Source of the DNA: Chloroflexota bacterium
Lineage (GTDB): Bacteria > Chloroflexota > Dehalococcoidia > JACQUE01
Assembly: GCA_016210425.1 (NCBI GenBank)
Contig: JACQUE010000029.1
Location: forward strand, 1-6,963
Direction of reading: 5' to 3'
Length of the DNA stretch: 6,963 nucleotides
Of this stretch, positions 1 through 6,114 are shown in pieces. Every line of letters starts with the position of its first letter. Positions within the stretch are counted from its first letter, which is position 1. The notes under the pieces were generated by a model, which saw only the letters and a list, made by a program, of their open reading frames with translations, made no database searches and was not told the origin of the DNA. Position numbers and translations under genes: made by a program.

Positions 1-15
1 CCCCTACACGTCCTC

Positions 16-996
16 TTAGAACCCCACCATCTCGGCGGCGCGCTGGAGGAAGCGGCGCGAGCCGCCGAGGCCAACCTGCGCCATGTTCAGCATTCGGTTG
101 GCACCGGTGCAGAAGGCTGCCCCGCCAGTGAGGCACGCCGTCGCCGCCTTCACGTTGGCGAAGACCTCCCAGTAGAAGACGCTCTCCTGGTTGACCTTGA
201 TGGCGCTGTAATGCTCGTAGAGCCGCAGGATCTCCTCTTTGCCGGAGCCAAACATGCCTCCGCGCCAGCAGATCCAGCCGACATCGTCCATAGGGTCGCC
301 CAGGTGCGACATCTCCCAATCGTGGATGGCCAGGACCTTGCCGTCCTTGGAGATGAAGTTGCCGGGGCCGGGGTCGCCGTGGATGACGGAGACGCGCTCC
401 ACCTTCTTCGGCTTGTTCCGGTCCAGCCACTGCAGCAACTCTACTACGATGGGCTCCGGCTCGATGGCGGTGCGGTCGTAGATATCGCGCCACTTGGCGA
501 TGGGCATACCCGCGCACTCCTCGGCATTCCTTGGCACGCCCAAGAACGACAGGCCCAGCTTCCCCCAGTCGGCGTTGTGCAGGTCTCCCATCGATTTTAT
601 GAAGGCGTGGAGGATGCGCGTCCGCTCCTCCGGGTCGCCGGCCAGGCGCGCCGGCGGGTCGCCGACGACCTTCTCCATGACGAAGAATGGCCGGTCCAGC
701 CACTTGCCGTCGGTCTCCAGCCAGTAGACCTCCGGCACAGGCACTGCGCTGGGCATGAGGCAGCGGATGACGTTGTACTCGTGGTCGCTGGTGGTCTCCA
801 AGACGCTGCCCGTTAGCTCCCGCCGGAAGACGAAGCTGCGGGCGACATCGGCCCCCTTCTCCCGCCAGCGTGCATCGATGGCCAGCGTCTCCCGCGAGTT
901 CCCGCCGGACATGCGTTCCACCCTGCCAATCTCCGGGCCCTCGGCCTGCGGCAGCTTCGCCTGGAGGTACGTCTTGATCCTGCCTTCTAGCTCCAT
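16..996 (-). CDS. APH-fold phosphotransferase (ACAD10/11 N-terminal / LvaA-like kinase)
   Basis: This is a 326-residue cytoplasmic small-molecule kinase of the aminoglycoside/choline phosphotransferase fold. Seen in the sequence: a glycine-rich nucleotide loop (SGGNSRET, residues 30-37), an FVFRRE strand (55-60), a likely helix-C glutamate at E73, a hinge-like PFFVMEKVVGDPP (103-115), the catalytic loop HGDPGPGN (206-213, base D208, N213) and the metal-binding DWE (226-228) followed by LGDPMDDVGW. The HGDxxxGN plus DWExxxLGDPxxDxGW pattern is typical of the ACAD10/ACAD11 N-terminal-like subgroup rather than true aminoglycoside-resistance enzymes. The known members ACAD11 and LvaA phosphorylate 4-hydroxyacyl substrates; the substrate here is not known. 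The ATG has GAGG 7 nt upstream. The gene follows the small helical-protein gene by 17 bp, so the two are very likely cotranscribed. All catalytic residues are present and no acyl-CoA dehydrogenase domain is fused. Confidence 0.92.
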   Translation of the reverse strand: MELEGRIKTYLQAKLPQAEGPEIGRVERMSGGNSRETLAIDARWREKGADVARSFVFRRELTGSVLETTSDHEYNVIRCLMPSAVPVPEVYWLETDGKWLDRPFFVMEKVVGDPPARLAGDPEERTRILHAFIKSMGDLHNADWGKLGLSFLGVPRNAEECAGMPIAKWRDIYDRTAIEPEPIVVELLQWLDRNKPKKVERVSVIHGDPGPGNFISKDGKVLAIHDWEMSHLGDPMDDVGWICWRGGMFGSGKEEILRLYEHYSAIKVNQESVFYWEVFANVKAATACLTGGAAFCTGANRMLNMAQVGLGGSRRFLQRAAEMVGF

Positions 997-1013
997 CGCA
1001 CTACCTCGCGACC

Positions 1014-1526
1014 TTATTGTCTTCTCGGTGCCGGCTGCGGGGCCATCGTCGCGCCGGCGACCTCCAGCTCGCGGTCGAGCTGCTGCTTCAGATACCGCCG
1101 GATGGGTCGGCGCTCCTCGACAAAGGCGTCGCTTCCCGATACCTTCGCTGCCGCCTCCATGGCCTCGATGGCGTCCTGCAGAATGCCGTTCAGCGCCACG
1201 TTCTGCGCCGCGACGGCCTTCGGATCGGGGATCAGCGGTATCTCTGTGGCGGCCTGCCTGCGAAACTCGTCGGCGACACCGTTAAGCGTATCCGCCGCCT
1301 GGGGATGAGCCGCCAGCATGGTCAGGAGCTCCTTCAGATCTTTGTTCTCCTGCAGTGCCAGATCCGCTTCCCTCTCTAAGCGGACCAGCAGATGGTGGAA
1401 GAGGCCGCTTAGCGAGTCGGACATGCGCCTGGCCCATTGCGATGCGTTGGGCGAGAGCTCCGGCACTATTGCGTTGCTGAAAGTGTAGGCCATGCCTTCG
1501 ATAAGCTCTTCAACGGTGGGTCTCAT
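1014..1526 (-). CDS. Small helical protein, possible LvaB/DUF6285-like kinase partner
   Basis: This is a 170-residue soluble protein that I cannot assign firmly to a family. It is predicted to be nearly all helix, with charged amphipathic stretches such as LVRLEREADLALQENKDLKELL, no signal peptide and no membrane segment. The N-terminus (PTVEELIEGMAYTFSNAIVPEL, then HHLLVRLERE) resembles the outline of LvaB/DUF6285 proteins: PTxxELLE, a hydrophobic helix ending in xxPxL, then a helix rich in R/E. LvaB is a small protein needed by the kinase LvaA, and this gene sits 17 bp upstream of an LvaA-like kinase gene, which supports a partner role. It is longer than usual LvaB proteins (roughly 110-130 residues), so the link is inference. 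Two start codons are in frame. The ATG at 1526 is preferred because GAGAGG lies 6 nt upstream, whereas it directly abuts the ATG at 1532 (172 residues). Confidence 0.8.
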   Translation of the reverse strand: MRPTVEELIEGMAYTFSNAIVPELSPNASQWARRMSDSLSGLFHHLLVRLEREADLALQENKDLKELLTMLAAHPQAADTLNGVADEFRRQAATEIPLIPDPKAVAAQNVALNGILQDAIEAMEAAAKVSGSDAFVEERRPIRRYLKQQLDRELEVAGATMAPQPAPRRQ

Positions 1527-1532
1527 ATTCAT

Positions 1533-1538
1533 CCTCTC
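1533..1538 (-). promoter_or_regulatory. Ribosome binding site GAGAGG
   Basis: GAGAGG ends 6 nt before the ATG at 1526 and touches the ATG at 1532 with no spacer. It therefore decides in favour of the shorter, 170-residue reading of the small helical protein. Confidence 0.6.
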
Positions 1539-1572
1539 AAAGTCTGTAGGGACACACGAAGATGAAAAACGT

Positions 1573-1666
1573 TGTCACCCTTGCCGTAGGCGAAGGGTCT
1601 GGCCTCATTCAAACCCAAACGCCCGGTGCCAAACAGGCAGGATGCTTCACTTCGTTCAGCATGACA
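1573..1666. repeat. Inverted pair of degenerate TGTCA-type intergenic repeats
   Basis: The 150-bp gap between copy A and the small helical gene holds two related elements pointing at each other. The left one (1573-1600, plus strand) begins TGTCACCCTTGCCG and continues AGGCGAAGGGTCT. The right one (1640-1666, read on the minus strand) begins TGTCATGCTGAACGAAG and continues TGAAGCATCCT. Both follow the template TGTCA-N3-CTGA(G/A)CG-AAG-GAAG-N-ATCCT, a dispersed repeat that is frequent in Chloroflexota and other environmental genomes; this recognition is from memory of the pattern. The pair forms a 94-bp unit with matching TGTCA/TGACA ends. No transposase is nearby. The repeats generate the spurious peptides MLHFVQHD and VMLNEVKHP in unrelated frames, a familiar mark of this repeat class. 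Confidence 0.65.
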
Positions 1667-1676
1667 TGGTGGTGGG

Positions 1677-2801
1677 CTAGCTGAAGCCGTATCTCGGGAA
1701 GGAGCCAGTCAGCGACTCGGCGAAGTGGCCGTAGCCGACGGCGCCGTCCTCCTCGATGAGCACTGGCCCTTCGCGGAAGGGCGGAGTCCATGGCTTGCCG
1801 TCCTCGCCGATTACGACCTCCGGATGAGAGACGTCCCAGACGTCGCCCTCGACCAGCAGCTTGCCACGGTAGAAGCCGAGGCCCTTGCCGTCCTTATATC
1901 CCCCATAGCCATAGCCCTGCAGCGCCCATGTGAAGGGGTCTCTGACGCGTTTGACCGTGATGCGCCGCGTCTTGCCCGCCTCATCGGTGATGACGTACTT
2001 AGCCACTTTCACGCGGCGCGTGCCCGGATAGAACTCCAGCTCGTGCTCCACGTCGCGCAGGTGGAACTCCTCGTCCTCCCGCCCGTTGATGCGCAGCGAG
2101 GAGTCGAGGCGGACGCGCGAGCCGTCGGCGTTGTCCCAGATGGCGAAGTAGCAGGCGTAGCCGGGCATGCGGTAGCAGAGCCAGTTGAAGAGGCCGGCGG
2201 CCCGGCCGGAGACCGGCTCGCTGGACGTGGGGATCTCGACGCCGCCGACGCCTGGCCGGATGCCCCAGGAGTGGTCGCGGACACCGGCCCACGTCTCCTT
2301 CGTTGCCTTGTAGGTCTTGCCACCCACCTTGACCCAGCCGGAGATGCGCCCCATCTGGTCGAGGCGATGGTAGTCCTGGATAACGCGCCCATCGCGCCGC
2401 GCGAAGTGGTGCCCCTCCTCGTGCGGCGGGGCCGATGCTTCCCACTCCAGGTCGAAGCTGAGGCCGTAGTCGTTCTCCTCCAGTACCAGCCTGTGGCGCT
2501 TAAGCGGCTCCAGCATCTCGTAGTGGAGCGGCCCGGCGCCGGTGTAGGCCACGTTGGGCCGGAGCTCCCGCGAGACACGGACGTTGTGGTACTTGCCCTC
2601 GGAGGTGTGGACGGCACAGCCGAAGCCGTCCAGCACGTTCATGTTCTTGTAGAGCCCCATGCCGGATACAGCTAGGACCTCGCCCTTGGTATCGAACAGC
2701 GAGAACCAGTAACGGTCGAAGAAGCGATAGTCGCTGCTGCCGGCATGGTCGAAGGTAGACGGGATCTGATGAAGGAGCGTGTCATCCAGGCTGATAAGCA
2801 T
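1677..2801 (-). CDS. CrtC/AttH-like lipocalin-type protein, copy A
   Basis: This 374-residue protein belongs to the same family as the products at 4870-6048 and 6115-6963. Shared blocks are RLVLEENDYGLSFDLEW (104-120), GWVKVGGKTY (155-164), then WAGVRDHSWGIR (171-182), a central VEHELEFYPGTRRV, a GxGxxxKDGxGxGxYRG block, and the tail GYGHFAESLTGSFPRYGF. The W-G-x-RDHSWG signature and beta-rich make-up recall the CrtC/AttH lipocalin-like superfamily (carotenoid 1,2-hydratase relatives) and probably fall in the Pfam DUF7064/DUF7065 group, though I cannot check the exact domain name. No signal peptide or membrane helix is visible, so it is likely cytoplasmic. Function is unknown; binding or conversion of a hydrophobic ligand is inference. 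The ATG at 2801 has AGAGG 6 nt upstream. The gene follows the binding-protein gene across a 77-bp gap containing a strong hairpin. Confidence 0.85.
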   Translation of the reverse strand: MLISLDDTLLHQIPSTFDHAGSSDYRFFDRYWFSLFDTKGEVLAVSGMGLYKNMNVLDGFGCAVHTSEGKYHNVRVSRELRPNVAYTGAGPLHYEMLEPLKRHRLVLEENDYGLSFDLEWEASAPPHEEGHHFARRDGRVIQDYHRLDQMGRISGWVKVGGKTYKATKETWAGVRDHSWGIRPGVGGVEIPTSSEPVSGRAAGLFNWLCYRMPGYACYFAIWDNADGSRVRLDSSLRINGREDEEFHLRDVEHELEFYPGTRRVKVAKYVITDEAGKTRRITVKRVRDPFTWALQGYGYGGYKDGKGLGFYRGKLLVEGDVWDVSHPEVVIGEDGKPWTPPFREGPVLIEEDGAVGYGHFAESLTGSFPRYGFS

Positions 2802-2824
2802 AGCAAACCTCTAGCCTTCGTTGA

Positions 2825-2855
2825 TGGCGGGAAGCGCACGGGGCGCTTCCCGCCA
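2825..2855 (-). terminator. Perfect 13-bp hairpin behind the binding-protein gene (partial terminator or mRNA stabiliser)
   Basis: TGGCGGGAAGCGC at 2825-2837 is matched exactly by GCGCTTCCCGCCA at 2843-2855, leaving a 5-nt loop. It starts 23 nt after the stop codon of the solute-binding protein and precedes the next gene by 23 nt. In the direction of transcription it is followed by TCAACG and not by a T-tract, so it is not a textbook intrinsic terminator. A hairpin at this place commonly protects the 3' end of abundant binding-protein mRNA or partly stops transcription before downstream genes. The structure is certain from the sequence; its role is inferred. Confidence 0.6.
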
Positions 2856-2878
2856 ATCTCTTTAGGTGCCGTGAGCCA

Positions 2879-4813
2879 CTAGGGTTTGGTGCGTGGCTCA
2901 AACTTGCGGTCGGACGGGAACCCCTTGACACTGGGGTCGAGCCAGGTACGCGTATAAGCCTTCATAGTGACGTTGGCGCATGATGGCTGAGCGCAGAGCT
3001 GGTTGATGACCCAGGACTGGTAGATATCCCAGTGGGGGCTGGCCCAGAGTGTGGGGCGATACATCTCCTCGTTGATGTAGTTGAATATCTTAAGGCTGGA
3101 ATCCACCCGTTCCTTGGAGCCTAGGGGCAGGTAGCGCCACTCGTCCAGCATGGCGTCCAACTTGGGGTCGTTTAGCCCTGGGAAGTTGGCCGCCCCCTTG
3201 GAGTGCAGCAGGCTGTAGGCCTGCATGTAGGGGCGAGAGCCGCTCAGCGCGTAGCCGGCGCCCATGATGCCGGGATAGGTGCGCTTCTGCAGGTTAGCCG
3301 ACCACTCGGCGTTGGCGTCGTGCTTCACCTTAACCCCGATCTTCTCCCAGTCCTTGAAGACCTCCAGCCACTGCTCGACGGCGCCCATGCCCTTGGTGGA
3401 GGTGCCTGTCTGTACGTCCAGGGTGAAGCCGTTGGGGAAGCCGGCATCGGCCAGCAGCTTCTTCGCCTTCTCAGGGTCGTACTTGTAGTATGGTGCCAGG
3501 TCCTGCAACTCCTTCATGGAGAAGTCGATGGGGCGGCCCAGGTCACGACCGTAGTTTATGGGAGAACCCATCACACAGTAGCCACCTGTGGCGATATCGC
3601 AGTTGCGCTCGCGGTCGATGGCCAGCGAGAGGGCCTGGCGAACCCGCTTGTCCTGCCAGGGAGCGTCCTTCTTCTCGAAGTTGAAGACTACCCAGTCGCC
3701 CTGGAGGGCAATGGTGGTGGTCGGACCGTTGAACTCCAGACGCAGGTCAGGCGTACCCTTCTTCGCCGCATCATAGGTAGGCGCATCGGTGATCAACCGC
3801 CAGTCGACCTGGCCGGTGCGCCAGTTGGCGTCCAGGGCCGCAGCGTCGGCGATGGGTATGTACTCGATGCCGTCCAGGTACGGTAGTGGGTTGCCCGCCT
3901 GGTCCTTGAGCGGATACTTAGGGTTGCGCTCCAGCAACACCCTAGTCGGTTTCAACTCCTTCAAAGCGAAGGGCCCGAAGCCAACCGGGTCCTTCTCCAT
4001 GCAGTCAGCTTCCTTCTCGTAGCACTCTTTGGGCGCCATGGCCATAGTCGGCGCAGCGAGGAAGGAGAGCATATCGGGGAATGGTTTGCTGGTCTTAATG
4101 ACGACCGTCTTGGGGTCCGGGACTTCAACCGAGGAGATGTCGGTTATCTCCGGAGCAAGCCAGCCCTCCTTCTTGACCGTCTCGAAGTACCATTTAACGT
4201 CTTCGCCGGTAACCTTGCGGCCATTCACGGGCGGCTTATCCTGCCAAAAGACGTTGTCGCGGAGCTTGAACGTCCACTCGGTGCCGTCCTTGTTAGACGA
4301 CCAACTCTCAGCGAGCTCGCCCTCCGGTGGCCCCGAGCCTGTGCTTACATCGGAGCCCCAGCCGAACTGGGGCGCCACCAGGTTGCCCGATACGATGCCC
4401 CAGATGGTCCAGCCGGTGACGTTAGACATCTTGACGAAGTTGCGGCCCAGGGTTGTGATAGAGCCGCCACGGCGAGTGACGCCACCGTAGATCGGCTTGT
4501 ACGGGTCAGGACGCTTGAAGGTGCTCGGGGCGTTTTTTTCGAATAGCTCTCGCATCTTGGGTGAGAACGTGTCCCACCTGACTTTGAGCGGGTCGGCAGC
4601 AGCGGCAGGAGACGTCGCGGCCGCCGGCGTTCCGGCCGGCTTAGTCGCCGTCGGCGCGGCGGCCGGGGCCGTCGCCGCTGGAGACGCCGCGGCCGGCTTG
4701 GTCGCCGCTACCGTGGGCGAGGCCTTCTCTTCCTTGCCGCAGGCCGCCAATAGCAGCCCTAGCGCGGCTATTACCGCTACCACACACAAACCCTTCCATC
4801 TTAGTTTTGACAC
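2879..4813 (-). CDS. ABC transporter substrate-binding lipoprotein, family 5 (peptide/opine/nickel type)
   Basis: This 644-residue extracytoplasmic binding protein would deliver a ligand to an ABC importer. It starts with a lipoprotein signal: K/R-rich head, hydrophobic core (about residues 9-22) and lipobox LAAC with C25 as lipidation site. An Ala/Pro/Thr linker follows (about 31-74), then the SBP_bac_5 fold. Family marks include LAESWSSNKDGTEWTFKLRDNVFWQ (167-191) with VTGEDVKWYFETV, VGFGPFALKEL (277-287), WQDKRVRQALSLAIDRE (386-402) and YDPEKAKKLLADAGFPNG (445-462). Six mature cysteines form three close pairs (C264/C271, C405/C413, C607/C612), suggesting disulfides outside the membrane. 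The GTG at 4813 is chosen because AAGGAGG lies 5 nt upstream and it places the signal peptide correctly; an upstream TTG at 4852 would add 13 residues and lacks a ribosome site. Ligand unknown; family members bind peptides, sugars, metals or other small molecules. No permease or ATPase gene is in the window. Confidence 0.95.
   Translation of the reverse strand: MSKLRWKGLCVVAVIAALGLLLAACGKEEKASPTVAATKPAAASPAATAPAAAPTATKPAGTPAAATSPAAAADPLKVRWDTFSPKMRELFEKNAPSTFKRPDPYKPIYGGVTRRGGSITTLGRNFVKMSNVTGWTIWGIVSGNLVAPQFGWGSDVSTGSGPPEGELAESWSSNKDGTEWTFKLRDNVFWQDKPPVNGRKVTGEDVKWYFETVKKEGWLAPEITDISSVEVPDPKTVVIKTSKPFPDMLSFLAAPTMAMAPKECYEKEADCMEKDPVGFGPFALKELKPTRVLLERNPKYPLKDQAGNPLPYLDGIEYIPIADAAALDANWRTGQVDWRLITDAPTYDAAKKGTPDLRLEFNGPTTTIALQGDWVVFNFEKKDAPWQDKRVRQALSLAIDRERNCDIATGGYCVMGSPINYGRDLGRPIDFSMKELQDLAPYYKYDPEKAKKLLADAGFPNGFTLDVQTGTSTKGMGAVEQWLEVFKDWEKIGVKVKHDANAEWSANLQKRTYPGIMGAGYALSGSRPYMQAYSLLHSKGAANFPGLNDPKLDAMLDEWRYLPLGSKERVDSSLKIFNYINEEMYRPTLWASPHWDIYQSWVINQLCAQPSCANVTMKAYTRTWLDPSVKGFPSDRKFEPRTKP
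4592..4723 (-). repeat. Low-complexity Ala/Pro/Thr/Ser linker coding sequence
   Basis: Residues 31-74 of the binding protein are almost only A, P, T and S, with two TKPA units (T38-A41 and T57-A60) and several SPAA units. The stretch is a GC-rich, imperfectly repetitive piece of DNA. It would act as a flexible tether between the lipid anchor and the folded domain. Linkers like this are common in Chloroflexota and other non-Proteobacterial binding lipoproteins. Its length is likely to vary between relatives by slippage. Confidence 0.7.
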
Positions 4814-4818
4814 AGAGC

Positions 4819-4825
4819 CCTCCTT
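4819..4825 (-). promoter_or_regulatory. Strong ribosome binding site AAGGAGG
   Basis: AAGGAGG lies 5 nt before the GTG at 4813. It is the strongest Shine-Dalgarno match in the window, fitting a highly translated binding protein, and it fixes the GTG rather than the TTG at 4852 as the start. Confidence 0.8.
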
Positions 4826-4869
4826 AATAAGTGTATTAGCAGAGTGTCGCAAAAGGCCTGATAATCTTG

Positions 4870-6048
4870 TTATGCTCCCTCCTTGTCGAAACCGTAACGC
4901 GCGTAGCGGCCAACGATGCTGAACTCGATGTTGCAGCGACCCACCTTCACCCCATCGTCCGAGGTCTCGGTGAGCTCGCAGATGTACTCGGCGCCCTGCG
5001 TCTTCATGACACGCCCGTCGGGCATGACGCGCTCGGCGGGCTGCACCCGCAGGTCGATCTCGTCGTCCTCGATGGCGTAGGGCGCACCGCGATAGACGCC
5101 GTTGCCACGGCCGTCCTTCCAGGGCGCGATGCCGAAGCCGGGGTTCATCGGCACCTTGATGACGCGGAACTTGTGCTCCCAGGTCTTGCCCCGTTCATCC
5201 TTAAGTAAGAAGGTGCCGGCCCTGAGCATGCGCGTGCCCGGCACGAACTCCAGCTCGTGGTTAACGTCCACCAGCTTGATGGGCGGGCGCTTCTCGCCCC
5301 AGCCGAAGTCGACGCGGCCCTCGAAGGGCGTGCCGAAGACGTCGTTCATGAGGACGATCTCCGCCTCGCGGCTCTCGTGCCAGTGGTAGAAGGCAGCGTG
5401 GTCGTCGAAGCAGCAGAGCACCCAGCAGCGCATGGCCCGCTCGGGGCCCTCCTTCTTGACGGGCGGCATCGACTGATCAAGGACGCCCCGGAAGGGGGCC
5501 CAGAGGCCGTAGACGCCCCATGAGTGGTCGCGGCAGCCCCACCAGTTGCCGGGGTCGACCTGGATCGTCTTGCCCCGGAACTTGATCCAACCGCGGGCGC
5601 TGCTGCACTGGGTGAAGCGTGTCTGGTCGGTGGTAAGCTTGCCCCACTGCGTCGCTGTGTGGTGCATCTCCTCGAAGGCGGGGGCGATGCCCAGCCAGGT
5701 GATGTCGCAGCTTAGGTCGTACTGGTTCTCGTCGAGGGTGAAGCGTATCTCGCGGAAGGGCTTATCGAAGCTGTAGGTGAGGGGGCCGATCTTCGTGTCG
5801 CAGTCGGGGCGCCACTGCTTGGACAGGCGCACGGCGTAGTGGCGGCCGCCATCATACATGAGGGCAACGCAGGCGTCCACGATGTCGCTGTTGGGATAGA
5901 CGCGCATCCACGTCTCCCAGGCGTAGTTGACATCCCGATCGTAGATCTCGTGCCACATCCCGTCGGACCAGTTGAGGTCCGTGTTGGGGATGAAACTGAA
6001 GGGATACGGCGACTGATGGACCGGGTATTCGTCGTATTGTACTAACAC
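4870..6048 (-). CDS. CrtC/AttH-like lipocalin-type protein, copy B
   Basis: This 392-residue protein is homologous along its whole length to copy A but clearly diverged. Matching blocks: IRFTLDENQYDLSCDITW (101-118), GWIKFRGKT (153-161), WWGCRDHSWGVYG (169-181), VNHELEFVPGTRMLRAG, GFGIAPWKDGRGNGVYRG, and the tail VGRCNIEFSIVGRYARYGF. The intact RDHSWG (173-178) fits the CrtC/AttH lipocalin-like superfamily and probably the DUF7064/DUF7065 group, named from memory. It is rich in Trp and aromatic residues, as in proteins with a hydrophobic cavity. No signal peptide or transmembrane segment is seen. The start is GTG at 6048 with GGAGG 5 nt upstream; the overlapping ATG at 6050 is in another frame. 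It lies 66 bp after copy C and 56 bp before the binding-protein gene. Function unknown; a role with the imported ligand is inferred from context. Confidence 0.85.
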   Translation of the reverse strand: MLVQYDEYPVHQSPYPFSFIPNTDLNWSDGMWHEIYDRDVNYAWETWMRVYPNSDIVDACVALMYDGGRHYAVRLSKQWRPDCDTKIGPLTYSFDKPFREIRFTLDENQYDLSCDITWLGIAPAFEEMHHTATQWGKLTTDQTRFTQCSSARGWIKFRGKTIQVDPGNWWGCRDHSWGVYGLWAPFRGVLDQSMPPVKKEGPERAMRCWVLCCFDDHAAFYHWHESREAEIVLMNDVFGTPFEGRVDFGWGEKRPPIKLVDVNHELEFVPGTRMLRAGTFLLKDERGKTWEHKFRVIKVPMNPGFGIAPWKDGRGNGVYRGAPYAIEDDEIDLRVQPAERVMPDGRVMKTQGAEYICELTETSDDGVKVGRCNIEFSIVGRYARYGFDKEGA

Positions 6049-6053
6049 ATAGT

Positions 6054-6058
6054 CCTCC
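6054..6058 (-). promoter_or_regulatory. Ribosome binding site GGAGG, deciding a GTG start
   Basis: GGAGG lies 5 nt before the GTG at 6048. The sequence ATGTG at 6050-6046 offers an ATG two bases earlier, but that ATG is out of frame with the long reading frame, so GTG is the true start of copy B. Confidence 0.65.
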
Positions 6059-6072
6059 GAGTCCGTCGTCTC

Positions 6073-6100
6073 GTAGGGCCAGTTCGCGAACCGCCCCTAC
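6073..6100. repeat. Imperfect 28-bp palindrome of the GTAGGGGCG...CCCTAC class
   Basis: On the minus strand it reads GTAGGGGCG, then GTTCGCGAAC, then TGGCCCTAC. The central 10 bp is a perfect palindrome and the outer six bases GTAGGG/CCCTAC pair, with a weakly paired 3-base step between. The form matches short intergenic palindromes of the type GTAGGGGCG-core-CGCCCCTAC that are dispersed in many environmental bacterial genomes including Chloroflexota; this is recognised from the pattern only. It sits in the 66-bp gap between copies C and B and could fold in the transcript. No T-tract follows in the minus direction. Confidence 0.6.
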
Positions 6101-6114
6101 ACCGTTTTCGCAGG

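Noticed and set aside
211..816. A 201-codon open frame on the plus strand opposite the kinase gene
   Set aside because: It lies wholly antisense to a kinase with all catalytic motifs and shows no recognisable domain.
16..996. Aminoglycoside-resistance gene
   Set aside because: The HGDxxxGN and DWExxxLGDPxxD pattern and the catabolic-looking context fit the ACAD10/11-like kinase group better than antibiotic-modifying enzymes.
1492..1680. Short plus-strand frame ending in MLHFVQHDMVVG, and the minus-strand frame at 1609-1791 containing VMLNEVKHP
   Set aside because: Both peptides come from translating the dispersed TGTCA-type repeat and are well-known spurious calls.
1725..2675. A 316-codon open frame on the plus strand opposite copy A
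   Set aside because: Its product is low-complexity and rich in V, A, L, D, as expected from the complement of a high-GC gene. Copy A has homologues in the window and a proper ribosome site.
4814..4869. Promoter-like TTGCGA, 17 bp, TATTAA upstream of the binding-protein gene on the minus strand
   Set aside because: The -10-like element overlaps the start of the ribosome site, so a transcript starting there would lose its Shine-Dalgarno. The alternative TAATAC has no well-spaced -35. Not convincing.
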